A stretch of DNA of 16,674 nucleotides from an uncultured Lachnospiraceae bacterium (GCA_910585855.1 CAJUGZ010000060.1:1-16674); one strand, 5' to 3'. Positions 6,987-14,319 are shown, numbered from the stretch's first letter. Made by a program: numbers and translations. The notes: generated by a model not told the origin, from the letters alone.

Positions 6987-9104
6987 ATGAGCGAAATTGT
7001 AAATGTAGAAAAGATTTTCGGTGAAAATGTATTTACGCTTGGCAAGATGAAAGAACGTCTGACCAGAAAAGTGTTTAATGAAGTAAAGCATGTAATGGAA
7101 TGTGGCGGGGAATTGTCGCTGGCGGCTGCGGATGTAGTAGCAAAAGCGATGAAGGACTGGGCAGTGGAAAAGGGAGCAACGCATTATACCCATTGGTTTC
7201 AGCCTTTAACGGGTATTACAGCGGAAAAGCATGACTCTTTTGTCACTCACCCTGATGAAGAGGGAAAGATGCTGATGGAATTTTCCGGCAAGGAGTTGAT
7301 TAAAGGAGAGCCGGATGCTTCTTCTTTTCCTTCTGGTGGTTTACGAGCTACTTTTGAAGCGAGAGGTTATACAGCATGGGACTGTACTTCTCCAGCATTT
7401 ATTAAGCAGGGGGCAATCGGTGCGATTCTTTGTATTCCGACTGCGTTTTGTTCTTATAAGGGGGAAGCGCTGGATAAAAAGACACCACTGCTTCGTTCTA
7501 TGGAAGCTGTAAGTCAGCAGGCACTTCGGATTGTTCGTTTGTTTGGCAATACAAAGGCAACAAAAGTAACCGCTTCTGTTGGACCGGAACAGGAATATTT
7601 TTTGGTAGACAGAAAGAAATATTTACAGAGAAAGGATTTAATTTATACTGGTCGTACTTTGTTTGGTGCGGCTGCTCCAAAGGGACAGGAGATGGAAGAT
7701 CACTACTTTGGTGTAATCAGAGAACGAATCGGCGGATATATGAAAGATTTAAATGAGGAACTCTGGAAACTTGGGGTAACGGCAAAGACACAGCACAACG
7801 AAGTAGCACCTGCACAGCATGAGTTAGCACCGATTTATGAAACAGCCAATATTGCGGTCGATCACAATCAGTTGGTAATGGAAACGATGAAGCGGGTAGC
7901 GGAAAATCACGGAATGGCATGTCTGCTGCATGAAAAGCCGTTTGCAGGAGTGAATGGTTCTGGAAAACATGACAACTGGTCTTTGACAACGGACAATGGG
8001 GTAAATTTATTAGATCCGGGCGATACGCCAAATGAAAATATTCAATTTTTACTGGTGCTTGCCTGTATCATGAAGGCGGTTGATATTCATGCAGATTTGC
8101 TTCGTCAGTCTGCTTCTGATGTAGGAAATGATCATAGATTGGGGGCAAATGAAGCACCGCCGGCTATTATTTCGATGTTTTTGGGAGAGCAGTTAGAAGA
8201 TGTAGTAAGACAGTTGGTTGAAACGGGAGAAGCAACGCATAGTTTACATGGAGGAAAGCTGCAGACAGGAGTATCTACTTTGCCGGATTTAGAGAAGGAT
8301 GCGACCGATCGCAATCGGACTTCACCGTTTGCATTTACTGGAAATAAATTTGAATTTCGTATGGTCGGTTCTTCCGATTCGATTGCAAGCCCGAATACTA
8401 CATTAAATGCGATTGTTGCAGAGGCATTTTGCGAGGCAGCCGATATTTTGGAGCAGGCAGAAGATTTTGAAGTGGCAGTACATGATCTGATTAAGAAGTA
8501 TATGACGGAGCATCAGAGGATTGTATTTAATGGAGATGGTTATTCGGAGGATTGGGTAAAAGAGGCAGAGAGAAGAGGTCTTCCTAATATTAAATCTATG
8601 GTAGAGGCAACGGCAACGCTGACTACGGATAAAGCGGTTCGTTTGTTTGAAAAGTTTGGTATCTTTACAAAGGCAGAGTTAGAGTCTAGGGAGGAGATTT
8701 TATATGAAACCTATGCAAAGAGTATCAATATTGAGGCATTAACCATGGTTGATATGGCAACAAAGCAGTTTATTCCTGCTGTAGTAAAATATACAACGGT
8801 ATTGGCAAATTCGTTAAGTGCAGTAAAGGAAGCTTGTGAAGAGGCAGATACTAGTGTACAAAAAGAATTGCTGGTAGAAGTTTCAGCATTGCTGGCGGAA
8901 GCAAAGAAGGCGCTTGGAGTATTAAATAAGGCAATTAGTCAGGCAGCGGCAGCAAAAGGTGCAAAGGAAATGGCATTTGCTTATAAAGATGTTGTATTTC
9001 CTGCTATGGCAGCACTGCGAGCACCGATTGATCAGTTGGAAATGTTGGTGGATAAAGAAGCATGGCCAGTTCCTTCTTATGGAGATTTGATGTTTGGAGT
9101 GTAG
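6987..9104 (+). CDS. glnN: Type III glutamine synthetase
   Basis: Makes glutamine from glutamate, ammonia and ATP. This large form (705 aa here, about 700 usual) assembles as a dodecamer and replaces or supplements GlnA in many anaerobes. Diagnostic stretches are FPSGGLRATFEARGYTAWD, ASVGPEQEYFLVD, the QHNEVAPAQHELAPIYE substrate/metal segment, NGSGKHDNWSL, SASDVGNDHRLGANEAPPA and the NRTSPFAFTGNKFEFR nucleotide-binding segment. A helical C-terminal extension follows. The start at 6987 is set by AAGGAG at 6972-6977. An in-frame ATG at 6957 has no ribosome site. Expression is likely controlled by the leader attenuator, presumably in response to nitrogen supply through an ANTAR regulator that is not encoded in this window. 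Confidence 0.96.
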   Translation: MSEIVNVEKIFGENVFTLGKMKERLTRKVFNEVKHVMECGGELSLAAADVVAKAMKDWAVEKGATHYTHWFQPLTGITAEKHDSFVTHPDEEGKMLMEFSGKELIKGEPDASSFPSGGLRATFEARGYTAWDCTSPAFIKQGAIGAILCIPTAFCSYKGEALDKKTPLLRSMEAVSQQALRIVRLFGNTKATKVTASVGPEQEYFLVDRKKYLQRKDLIYTGRTLFGAAAPKGQEMEDHYFGVIRERIGGYMKDLNEELWKLGVTAKTQHNEVAPAQHELAPIYETANIAVDHNQLVMETMKRVAENHGMACLLHEKPFAGVNGSGKHDNWSLTTDNGVNLLDPGDTPNENIQFLLVLACIMKAVDIHADLLRQSASDVGNDHRLGANEAPPAIISMFLGEQLEDVVRQLVETGEATHSLHGGKLQTGVSTLPDLEKDATDRNRTSPFAFTGNKFEFRMVGSSDSIASPNTTLNAIVAEAFCEAADILEQAEDFEVAVHDLIKKYMTEHQRIVFNGDGYSEDWVKEAERRGLPNIKSMVEATATLTTDKAVRLFEKFGIFTKAELESREEILYETYAKSINIEALTMVDMATKQFIPAVVKYTTVLANSLSAVKEACEEADTSVQKELLVEVSALLAEAKKALGVLNKAISQAAAAKGAKEMAFAYKDVVFPAMAALRAPIDQLEMLVDKEAWPVPSYGDLMFGV

Positions 9105-9174
9105 TTCATATTTCGTTCATACAACATTAAAAAACCTTTTACATTATAAACATGATTTCTTCATGATTCTCCCA

Positions 9175-9307
9175 TATAATCACTTTATTGGCTGAAGCGA
9201 TAGGAGATATACAACAGAGCCAGTTACATAGTAACTCATTACTATATACTATAAATTTTTTCATAATACGAGCAAGTGAGTCGCTTCGCTTGCTCTCCTC
9301 CCTTTTT
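9175..9307 (+). ncRNA. Candidate small RNA or 3'-end transcript with terminator
   Basis: TATAAT at 9175-9180 is preceded by a direct repeat CATGATT (9151-9157 and 9162-9168). It is followed about 90 nt later by a strong hairpin (see terminator). Between them is a perfect AGTTAC-ATA-GTAACT hairpin (about 9220-9234). No credible coding frame is present. The -35 is weak, so this may instead be the 3' untranslated part of glnN. Confidence 0.3.
9270..9307 (+). terminator. Intrinsic terminator downstream of glnN
   Basis: GAGCAAGTGA (9270-9279) pairs with TCGCTTGCTC (9286-9295), with one G-U. A T-rich tail with six T ends near 9308. The T run is set off from the stem by several pyrimidines. Confidence 0.65.
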
Positions 9308-9402
9308 TGAAAATAGAAGATAGGATTATTTACAGTGTGAAACAGAGTTGTTTCGCACTTTCCTTTTGCATGGATATAAATAGGGGAAAGATTTTTGGAT
9401 AC

Positions 9403-9671
9403 CCGGACGCCGGATTTTGGAATGGATTCCTTCTGGTTACTCCGCTCTCCAGAAAGTAAGAAGATCTAAGACTTCTGTATTTTTGTGTTTGAAACCGGAC
9501 GAACCGGTGCGCAATTCGCCCGCATTGCGGGCTAAACACGCACCTTTTTTTGTACGCACTGCTTAAAACGCAGCACGTACAAAAAATTCTAGATAGTAGA
9601 GCAGAAGTCTAAGATCTTCTAACTTTCTTACGAAGTCGTAATCAGAAGGAATCCATTCCAAAATCCGGCTG
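9403..9671. repeat. Interspersed palindromic repeat, copy B
   Basis: Perfect 27-bp inverted arms lie at 9409-9435 and 9643-9669 (GCCGGATTTTGGAATGGATT + CCTTCTG). Imperfect inner arms follow, around AGAAGATCTAAGACTTCTG. A central hairpin TTTTTTGTACG...CGTACAAAAAA ends the fold. The left half carries the family blocks shared with copies A and C. Between the CGCCC and GGGCTAAACAC blocks this copy has only 7 nt (9522-9528), so those blocks close as a short CCCGC-ATT-GCGGG hairpin. Confidence 0.8.
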
Positions 9672-9800
9672 TTTGTTTAGCAGAAAGTTGTTTTGTCATT
9701 ATTTTTTTAAAATTTGGTATTTTCATATAGAAAACCCTTCATAGGAATGACAATTTAAGCATAGAGTAGGAAAGAGGGAAAAGAAGGGACAAATACTTAT
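9672..9800 (+). other. Leader region of the AGCS symporter
   Basis: AT-rich spacer. TTGTCA at 9693-9698 and TATTTT at 9718-9723 could be a promoter, but the 19-nt spacing is long. GAAGGGA at about 9783-9789 is a ribosome site at longer than usual distance from the ATG at 9801. Confidence 0.3.
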
Positions 9801-11207
9801 ATGAATACCATATTTACCATTTGTTCTGAATTGATAAAACATATAGAGCAGTTTCTTTGGGGAAATGCAATGCTTTTGGCATTTTTTTTAGTTGGGCTTT
9901 TTTATACGGTTCAGACCAATTTTTTCCAGTTTATTCATATTCGTTTATGGCTGTCTATGACAGTTGGATCACTGACAAGGCAGCAGAAAAAGGAAAAGGG
10001 AAAGCAAAGTCTTTCTCCGTTTCAGGCAATGTCAGCGGCGCTTGCTGGCAGTATGGGAATTGGAAATATCGTTGGTGTGGCTGCGGCACTTACCGCAGGA
10101 GGACCGGGTGCAATTTTTTGGATGTGGATTTCAGCACTTTTAGGAGCAATGACAAAATATGCAGAGATTGTACTTGGATTTCATTATCGGTATCGGGATA
10201 AACAAAAAAATTGGATTGGCGGTCCTATGGTCTATCTAAAAGAAGGGTTAAAGTCTCCCTTTTTATCAGCTTGCTTTTCGGTTATCTGTATTGTAGGTTC
10301 TTTTGCAATGGGAAATATGACACAGGGAAATTCAATGGCAGAAATTTTAAATTACACATTTGATATTCCCGTATTGGTAACAGGATTTGTAACAGCGGCT
10401 TTAATTGCATTTGTGATTATTGGCGGAGTAGAGCGGATTGGAAAACTTTCCTCTGTTTTGATTCCTTTTATGTCTGTACTTTACATAGCAGCTTGTCTGG
10501 TAGTGATTGCAGCGAATATTACAAAAGTACCTGCTGCAGTTTGGTCTATTTTTTCATATGCTTTTCGTCTAAAACCTGTTTTGGGCGGAGTGGGAGGATA
10601 TTATTTAAAAACAGCACTTCGGACAGGAGTAATGCGGGGCGTATTTTCCAATGAAGCCGGAATCGGGAGTTCGGTAATTGCCCATGCGGCTTCTTCGGCA
10701 ACAGAAGGAGTCGAGCAGGGGATGTGGGGAATATTTGAAGTTTTATTAGACACTGTAGTAGTTTGTACATTGACAGCATTGGTAATTTTAACTTCCGGGG
10801 TTTATGATGTGCAGATTTATCATGCCGTAAACGGACAGGGAATTTTGGCACTGCCGGATGGGGCTACACTTGCTACAGATGCATTTTCTTCTGTACTTGG
10901 AAGCTTCGGACAGAGCTTTTTAACATTTGCTACTGTTATATTTGCATTTGCTACAATGATTGCTTGGGCACATTATGGGGAACAGTGTGTCGTTTATCTT
11001 TTAGGACAGAAGTATTTATATCCTTATAAGGTAATTTATGTATTTTCGGTTTTACTTGGATGTGTAATGCGGATGGATGTGGTTTGGAGAATTGCAGATA
11101 ATATGAATGCATTGATGGCGATACCAAATTTAATTGCATTAGCTTTTTTAAGGAAAGTGGTGCTTTTAGATACACAGAATTATTTAGGTCGGATTAAAAA
11201 ACAATAG
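9801..11207 (+). CDS. Sodium:amino-acid (alanine/glycine) symporter, AGCS family
   Basis: A 468-aa integral membrane carrier that would bring alanine, glycine or a similar small amino acid into the cell with Na+. The family signature is clear at 83-109: GSMGIGNIVGVAAALTAGGP, then AIFWMW. The Asn of NMTQGNSMAEIL and about ten hydrophobic helices across the length agree with the family. The short charged segment at about 59-68 (TRQQKKEKGK) would be a cytoplasmic loop. Length and start fit the family. The spacing between ribosome site and ATG is long (about 11-12 nt), and the next Met is inside TM1. It is transcribed alone and ends at a hairpin element. Glutamine is a known substrate for some relatives, which would suit the glnN neighbourhood, but this is inference. 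Confidence 0.93.
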   Translation: MNTIFTICSELIKHIEQFLWGNAMLLAFFLVGLFYTVQTNFFQFIHIRLWLSMTVGSLTRQQKKEKGKQSLSPFQAMSAALAGSMGIGNIVGVAAALTAGGPGAIFWMWISALLGAMTKYAEIVLGFHYRYRDKQKNWIGGPMVYLKEGLKSPFLSACFSVICIVGSFAMGNMTQGNSMAEILNYTFDIPVLVTGFVTAALIAFVIIGGVERIGKLSSVLIPFMSVLYIAACLVVIAANITKVPAAVWSIFSYAFRLKPVLGGVGGYYLKTALRTGVMRGVFSNEAGIGSSVIAHAASSATEGVEQGMWGIFEVLLDTVVVCTLTALVILTSGVYDVQIYHAVNGQGILALPDGATLATDAFSSVLGSFGQSFLTFATVIFAFATMIAWAHYGEQCVVYLLGQKYLYPYKVIYVFSVLLGCVMRMDVVWRIADNMNALMAIPNLIALAFLRKVVLLDTQNYLGRIKKQ

Positions 11208-11228
11208 AAAAGTGGGTTTTCTTAGAAA

Positions 11229-11397
11229 GGGGACGCCAAAACCCGAAGGAAGGTCTGCACCGAGCCCGCTCTCGCTTAGCATTTCCTCGTAGCGGACACT
11301 AAGGTGCTAAAATACAGCACCCAAGTGTCCGCTACGAGGAAATGCTAAGCGGGAGCGGGCCCGTAATAGACCTTTCTTTCGCTTTCAGCGTCCCCCT
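11229..11397. repeat. Palindromic element, second type, copy 2 (long intact hairpin)
   Basis: Inner arms 11264-11300 and 11324-11360 are 37 nt each with a single mismatch (a G-U in RNA). They are continued in the loop by GGTGCT/AGCACC (11303-11308, 11316-11321). Outer arms are imperfect and end in GGGGACGC at the left and GCGTCCCC at the right. It is homologous to 3860-4021. It lies between the convergent symporter and NADAR genes, so both transcripts would carry it if they read that far. Confidence 0.88.
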
Positions 11398-11425
11398 TAG
11401 ACAATTTATTTAAGGGGGTTTTTTT
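11392..11425 (+). terminator. Intrinsic terminator of the symporter gene
   Basis: CCCCCTTA (11392-11399) pairs with TAAGGGGG (11411-11418) and is followed by seven T (11419-11425). The left arm is formed by the edge of the palindromic element. Confidence 0.75.
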
Positions 11426-11428
11426 ATA

Positions 11429-12076
11429 TTAAGAAGAATATACAATTTTTAAAAATGCATCTTTATCTTTTAAAGCATCTTGTAATAACCCTTGTTTTTG
11501 AAGGGATACATAAATAGCAGCAGCTTCTGCCTGACAGTTAATCGATTTTTGCGGATGAAATACAATGTCAGTAAAAGCATCATACTGGGTTAACTGTTCT
11601 GTTAATTCTGGATAAGAATGAAGTGCATTGATATAGAGCCAATGATAAAAATAAGTTTTAGGTTCGGTTGGAAATATGTTTCCGTTGAAGGTAAAAGAAA
11701 GAATTTTTCCGCTGTTTTTTAGGCGTTCGTCTTTTTTTGCCGCTTTTGAGGAAGCCTCTAATAAGTCAAGATAAGGACCTCCTTTTTCGAAAATTTTACC
11801 GGCTTGAAATGCAGATTCTACAGAACAGGTTTTTCCGTTTTGTAATGGAAGCATAAGATGAAATGCACTTAATTTTACTCCTAATTCGTCTTCCGATTTG
11901 CTGGAGATTTCTAAAATTCTTTTTTCTTTATGTTTTTTTAAGTATACCTGATGCAGGCTCGTAATGCATTTCTTTTTTTGTTTATCGGAGAAACCATTAA
12001 AAAATTCAAATTCGGTATCTTCACGGATACAATAGCGTTGATCGAGTACTACAACAAATACAGGTCGAATTGCCAA
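11429..12076 (-). CDS. NADAR-family ADP-ribosyl hydrolase, DarT1-antitoxin type
   Basis: A 215-aa protein resembling the NADAR antitoxins that accompany DarT1, a toxin that ADP-ribosylates guanine in DNA; NADAR removes the mark. Recognisable stretches are MAIRPVFVV (1-9), FEFFNGFSDKQK (24-34), ISSKSEDELGVKLSAF (57-72), SVESAFQAGKIFEKGGPY (85-102), KKDERLKNSGK (114-124), KTYFYHWLYINAL (140-152) and SINCQAEAAA (178-187). The start is TTG at 12076, preceded by a near-perfect TAGGAGGTGA (12081-12090). The longer in-frame ATG at 12160 overlaps the promoter and is rejected. No DarT (DUF4433-like) toxin is on either side, so it is an orphan here. The family call is from memory of its motifs. The substrate in this cell is unknown; RNA or DNA ADP-ribose is the best guess. 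Confidence 0.82.
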   Translation of the reverse strand: MAIRPVFVVVLDQRYCIREDTEFEFFNGFSDKQKKKCITSLHQVYLKKHKEKRILEISSKSEDELGVKLSAFHLMLPLQNGKTCSVESAFQAGKIFEKGGPYLDLLEASSKAAKKDERLKNSGKILSFTFNGNIFPTEPKTYFYHWLYINALHSYPELTEQLTQYDAFTDIVFHPQKSINCQAEAAAIYVSLQKQGLLQDALKDKDAFLKIVYSS

Positions 12077-12112
12077 ATTATCACCTCCTATTAGATAAAA
12101 TAATATTTTTTG

Positions 12113-12142
12113 AAGAATATAATACTTTTTTATTATATTCTT
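12113..12142. promoter_or_regulatory. Palindromic operator candidate over the NADAR promoter
   Basis: A perfect 12-bp inverted repeat (AAGAATATAATA / TATTATATTCTT) with a 6-nt spacer. It covers the -10 and the predicted transcription start of the NADAR gene, a classic repressor position. It could instead act as an RNA hairpin at the 5' end. Confidence 0.5.
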
Positions 12143-12160
12143 TTTCTTTCTGTTATGCAA
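12132..12160 (-). promoter_or_regulatory. NADAR gene promoter
   Basis: On the minus strand: -35 TTGCAT (12160-12155), 17-nt spacer, consensus -10 TATAAT (12137-12132). Confidence 0.75.
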
Positions 12161-12206
12161 TGGTAAAATAAAATAGGGATTATTTATTGTGATATTAATT
12201 ATTTTC

Positions 12207-12235
12207 TAGAAAACATAAAATAGTTGTGATAGAAT
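12207..12235 (+). promoter_or_regulatory. Promoter of the metallophosphoesterase-macrodomain operon
   Basis: -35 TAGAAA (12207-12212), 17-nt spacer, extended -10 TGA-TAGAAT (12227-12235). It is divergent from the NADAR promoter, with about 47 nt between the two -35 elements. Confidence 0.6.
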
Positions 12236-12282
12236 AATTATTGTAAAAAGAAAGGTTTTAGGATTGGAAGGGAGTTGTACTT

Positions 12283-12816
12283 ATGATATATTTTACTTCG
12301 GATTTGCATTTTTTTCATGATAAAATTATAAAACATGTCAATCGCCCTTTTTTGGATTATAAGGATATGAATGATACGCTGATAGATAATTGGAATCGTA
12401 TAGTAAAGGCAGCCGATGAAGTTTATATTTTAGGAGATATCACTATGAAAGGGGCAGTATATGCTTCAGAGGTTCTGTCACAGCTAAAAGGAACAAAATA
12501 TTTAGTGAAGGGAAATCACGATGGTTTTTTGGACAATCCAGAGTTTGAAAGGGAAAGGTTTTTTGTATGGGTAAAAGATTATTATGAATTGACTTATCAG
12601 AATACCCGGTTTATTTTATGTCATTATCCTTTTTTAGAGTGGAATGGGTTTTATAAAGGGACAATCCATCTGCATGGACATCAGCATAATCATGAAGACT
12701 ATAATTATCGTAATTTAGAGCAAAAGATTCGCCGCTATGATGTAGGAGTGGATGCAAATTGGATGAAACCAGTTAGTGCAGAAGATATTATTGTGTTTTT
12801 TCAGATGATGCAATAG
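12283..12816 (+). CDS. Calcineurin-like metallophosphoesterase
   Basis: A 177-aa cytosolic two-metal phosphoesterase with the whole motif set: DLH (Asp7, His9), GD (Asp52), GNHD (77-80), a lone His114 (CHYP) and GHQH (132-135). At this size it is just the catalytic core, with no signal peptide or accessory domain. Such small enzymes act on phosphomonoesters or on phosphodiesters such as cyclic nucleotides. Some relatives (Mn-dependent ADP-ribose pyrophosphatases) cleave ADP-ribose. The substrate here cannot be read from sequence. It is first in a likely three-gene operon, 63 nt before a macrodomain gene, so an ADP-ribose-related phosphate substrate is a reasonable hypothesis only. GAAGGGA upstream supports the ATG. 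Confidence 0.9.
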   Translation: MIYFTSDLHFFHDKIIKHVNRPFLDYKDMNDTLIDNWNRIVKAADEVYILGDITMKGAVYASEVLSQLKGTKYLVKGNHDGFLDNPEFERERFFVWVKDYYELTYQNTRFILCHYPFLEWNGFYKGTIHLHGHQHNHEDYNYRNLEQKIRRYDVGVDANWMKPVSAEDIIVFFQMMQ

Positions 12817-12879
12817 GAAAGTGTTTTATTTTTTGTTATTGTGATAAATGTTGACAATAGAAAGAGAGGAGTATTTTAA

Positions 12880-13410
12880 ATGGTGAAAGAAACAATATTG
12901 ACAATGGTAAAGGGAGATATTACGAAAGATCATGGAGTGCAGGCAATCGTAAATGCTGCAAATACAAGTCTTTTAGGCGGGGGTGGTGTGGATGGTGCAA
13001 TTCATCGTGCTGCAGGTGTGGGATTGTTAGCAGAGTGTTGGCTTTTGCATGGCTGCAAAACAGGAATGGCAAAAATTACAAAAGGTTACCGCCTGCCGTG
13101 TGAATATATTATTCATACACCCGGACCTCGTTGGAATGGGGGAAATTCAAAAGAGAAGGAGCTTTTGACATCTTGTTATCAATCGAGTTTGGAATTGGCT
13201 GTGGAGAATGGAATACGAAGTATCGCATTTCCTTCGATTTCTACAGGGATTTATCATTATCCGCTTGAGGAGGCAGCAAAAATAGCTGTTAGTACAGTGA
13301 AGGAGTTTATTGCGAAACATCCGGGAGAATTAGATATAGTAAAATGGGTACTTTTTGATGACAGAACATTTGAAGTGTATAAAAATGAATTGGAATACGA
13401 AGAAATGTAG
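12880..13410 (+). CDS. Macrodomain protein, MacroD/YmdB type
   Basis: A 176-aa stand-alone macrodomain. The family binds ADP-ribose, and the MacroD branch removes it from acidic residues, from O-acetyl-ADP-ribose and in some cases from nucleic-acid ends. Visible motifs are GDIT (12-15), IVNAANTSLLGGGGVDGAIH (23-42) with the conserved Asn and Asp of the active site, IIHTPGP (77-83) and the phosphate loop ISTGIYHYP (120-128). The loop usually reads GIYGYP, so His in place of Gly is a small deviation. The start has GAGAGGAG just upstream. It is the second gene of the operon, 48 nt before the YbaK-like gene. Context with a NADAR protein suggests shared ADP-ribose reversal chemistry. Confidence 0.94.
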   Translation: MVKETILTMVKGDITKDHGVQAIVNAANTSLLGGGGVDGAIHRAAGVGLLAECWLLHGCKTGMAKITKGYRLPCEYIIHTPGPRWNGGNSKEKELLTSCYQSSLELAVENGIRSIAFPSISTGIYHYPLEEAAKIAVSTVKEFIAKHPGELDIVKWVLFDDRTFEVYKNELEYEEM

Positions 13411-13458
13411 CAGGTTGGAGTGTTTTTATGGCAGTATTGCTGCAGAAAGAAGGAAAAA

Positions 13459-13926
13459 ATGTCAATAGAAAGAGTAAAAGCATATTTTAAAAACTATGGT
13501 ATAGAGGGAAGAATTCAGGAATTTGATGTATCTAGTGCAACAGTAGAGCTTGCTGCTGCTGCACTTAGCTGTGAGCCGCAGAGGATAGCAAAGACACTTT
13601 CTTTTCAGATAGAGGATCGTACGATATTGATAGTAACGGCTGGGGACAGGAAGATTGATAATGCCAAATATAAGGCACAGTTTGGTGCAAAAGCAAAAAT
13701 GCTTTCACCAGAAGAGGCAGAAGTACGAGTTGGTCATGCAGTAGGTGGTGTATGTCCGTTTGCGGTAAATGATAGGGTAGAGATTTATTTGGATCAGTCG
13801 TTAAAACGTTTTGATACAGTTTTTCCCGCCTGCGGCAGTTCGAATAGTGCGATTGAACTTACGATTTTGGAATTGGAAGAGTATTCTGGTTACATTAAGT
13901 GGGTGGATGTTTGTAAAAGTAAATAA
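13459..13926 (+). CDS. YbaK/ProX-like aminoacyl-tRNA deacylase
   Basis: A 155-aa protein of the YbaK/EbsC/ProX superfamily. These free-standing editing domains hydrolyse mischarged tRNAs (Cys-tRNAPro for YbaK, Ala-tRNAPro for ProXp-ala), which protects translation accuracy. The conserved lysine is in AKTLSF (Lys45). The core GDRKID (62-67), the GGVCPFA loop (96-102) and the late CGSSNSAIEL segment (125-134) fit the fold. An in-frame GTG at 13420 would add 13 residues. ATG 13459 has AGAAGG right upstream and gives the usual N-terminus. Which amino acid it edits is not visible. It ends the operon. The stop is followed by AT-rich DNA with a short hairpin (13976-13995) lacking a T run. Confidence 0.9.
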   Translation: MSIERVKAYFKNYGIEGRIQEFDVSSATVELAAAALSCEPQRIAKTLSFQIEDRTILIVTAGDRKIDNAKYKAQFGAKAKMLSPEEAEVRVGHAVGGVCPFAVNDRVEIYLDQSLKRFDTVFPACGSSNSAIELTILELEEYSGYIKWVDVCKSK

Positions 13927-14033
13927 ATTAGGAAAGTTACTTTATTATCTGTTATATAATATTAAGTTTCAAAAGCCTAATTGCGGATAATTAGGAAAAT
14001 ATTTGATAATATGGTATATATAACATATAATGA
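13927..14033. other. Spacer with a short hairpin
   Basis: CCTAATT-GCGGAT-AATTAGG (13976-13995) is a perfect 7-bp hairpin without a T run on this strand. I see no gene in the rest. Confidence 0.4.
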
Positions 14034-14222
14034 TATTTTCTGGATGAGGAAGAACCGGTTAAAAAGAATTACAATAAGAGGAAACGTGTTTCTAGAGGGT
14101 TGTTTCGGAGCAGCAATAGAATAGAAATCAATGCCGACATAAATGCACCGTATCAGATATTAAAAAAAGTATTCCCGGCAGCGTATGCGAACGGGATAGA
14201 GGGTGTGGTATTGATAACATAA
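14034..14222 (+). pseudogene. Relic 3' end of a TnpB (IS200/IS605-type OrfB) gene
   Basis: An open frame without a usable start encodes 62 residues ending in a stop. It matches the C-terminus of TnpB RNA-guided nucleases: FLDEEEPVKKNYNKRKRVSR, then GLFRSSNR, INADINAPYQILKKVFP and ANGIEGVV. The Asp in NADINAP corresponds to the last RuvC catalytic Asp of the family (DxNAAxN-type motif). The frame is closed by TGA at 14031 just upstream, and everything N-terminal (more than 300 residues) is missing. No TnpA transposase is nearby. In intact elements the guide (omega) RNA comes from the 3' part of tnpB and the right end. This relic could therefore retain an RNA fragment, though nothing shows that it does. 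Confidence 0.78.
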
Positions 14223-14290
14223 TCTGAAAGTTTAATTAGTTTTTATTTAGTTGTAAGTCTGAAAATACAGAGTGAAAGTTAATATAATGC

Positions 14291-14319
14291 TTGACATGCT
14301 GTAAAAAGTGGGATATAAT
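14291..14319 (+). promoter_or_regulatory. Consensus promoter of the DUF134-NifX gene
   Basis: TTGACA (14291-14296), 17-nt spacer, TATAAT (14314-14319): an exact sigma-A consensus, about 46 nt before the start codon. It lies just downstream of the TnpB relic. Confidence 0.9.

Noticed and set aside
12077..12160. Upstream in-frame ATG extension of the NADAR gene
   Set aside because: It overlaps the promoter hexamers, while a near-perfect ribosome site sits directly before TTG 12076, where the conserved N-terminus begins.
14040..14285. Possible riboswitch before the DUF134-NifX gene
   Set aside because: The stretch is explained by a continuous TnpB-like reading frame, and the gene's promoter lies downstream of it.
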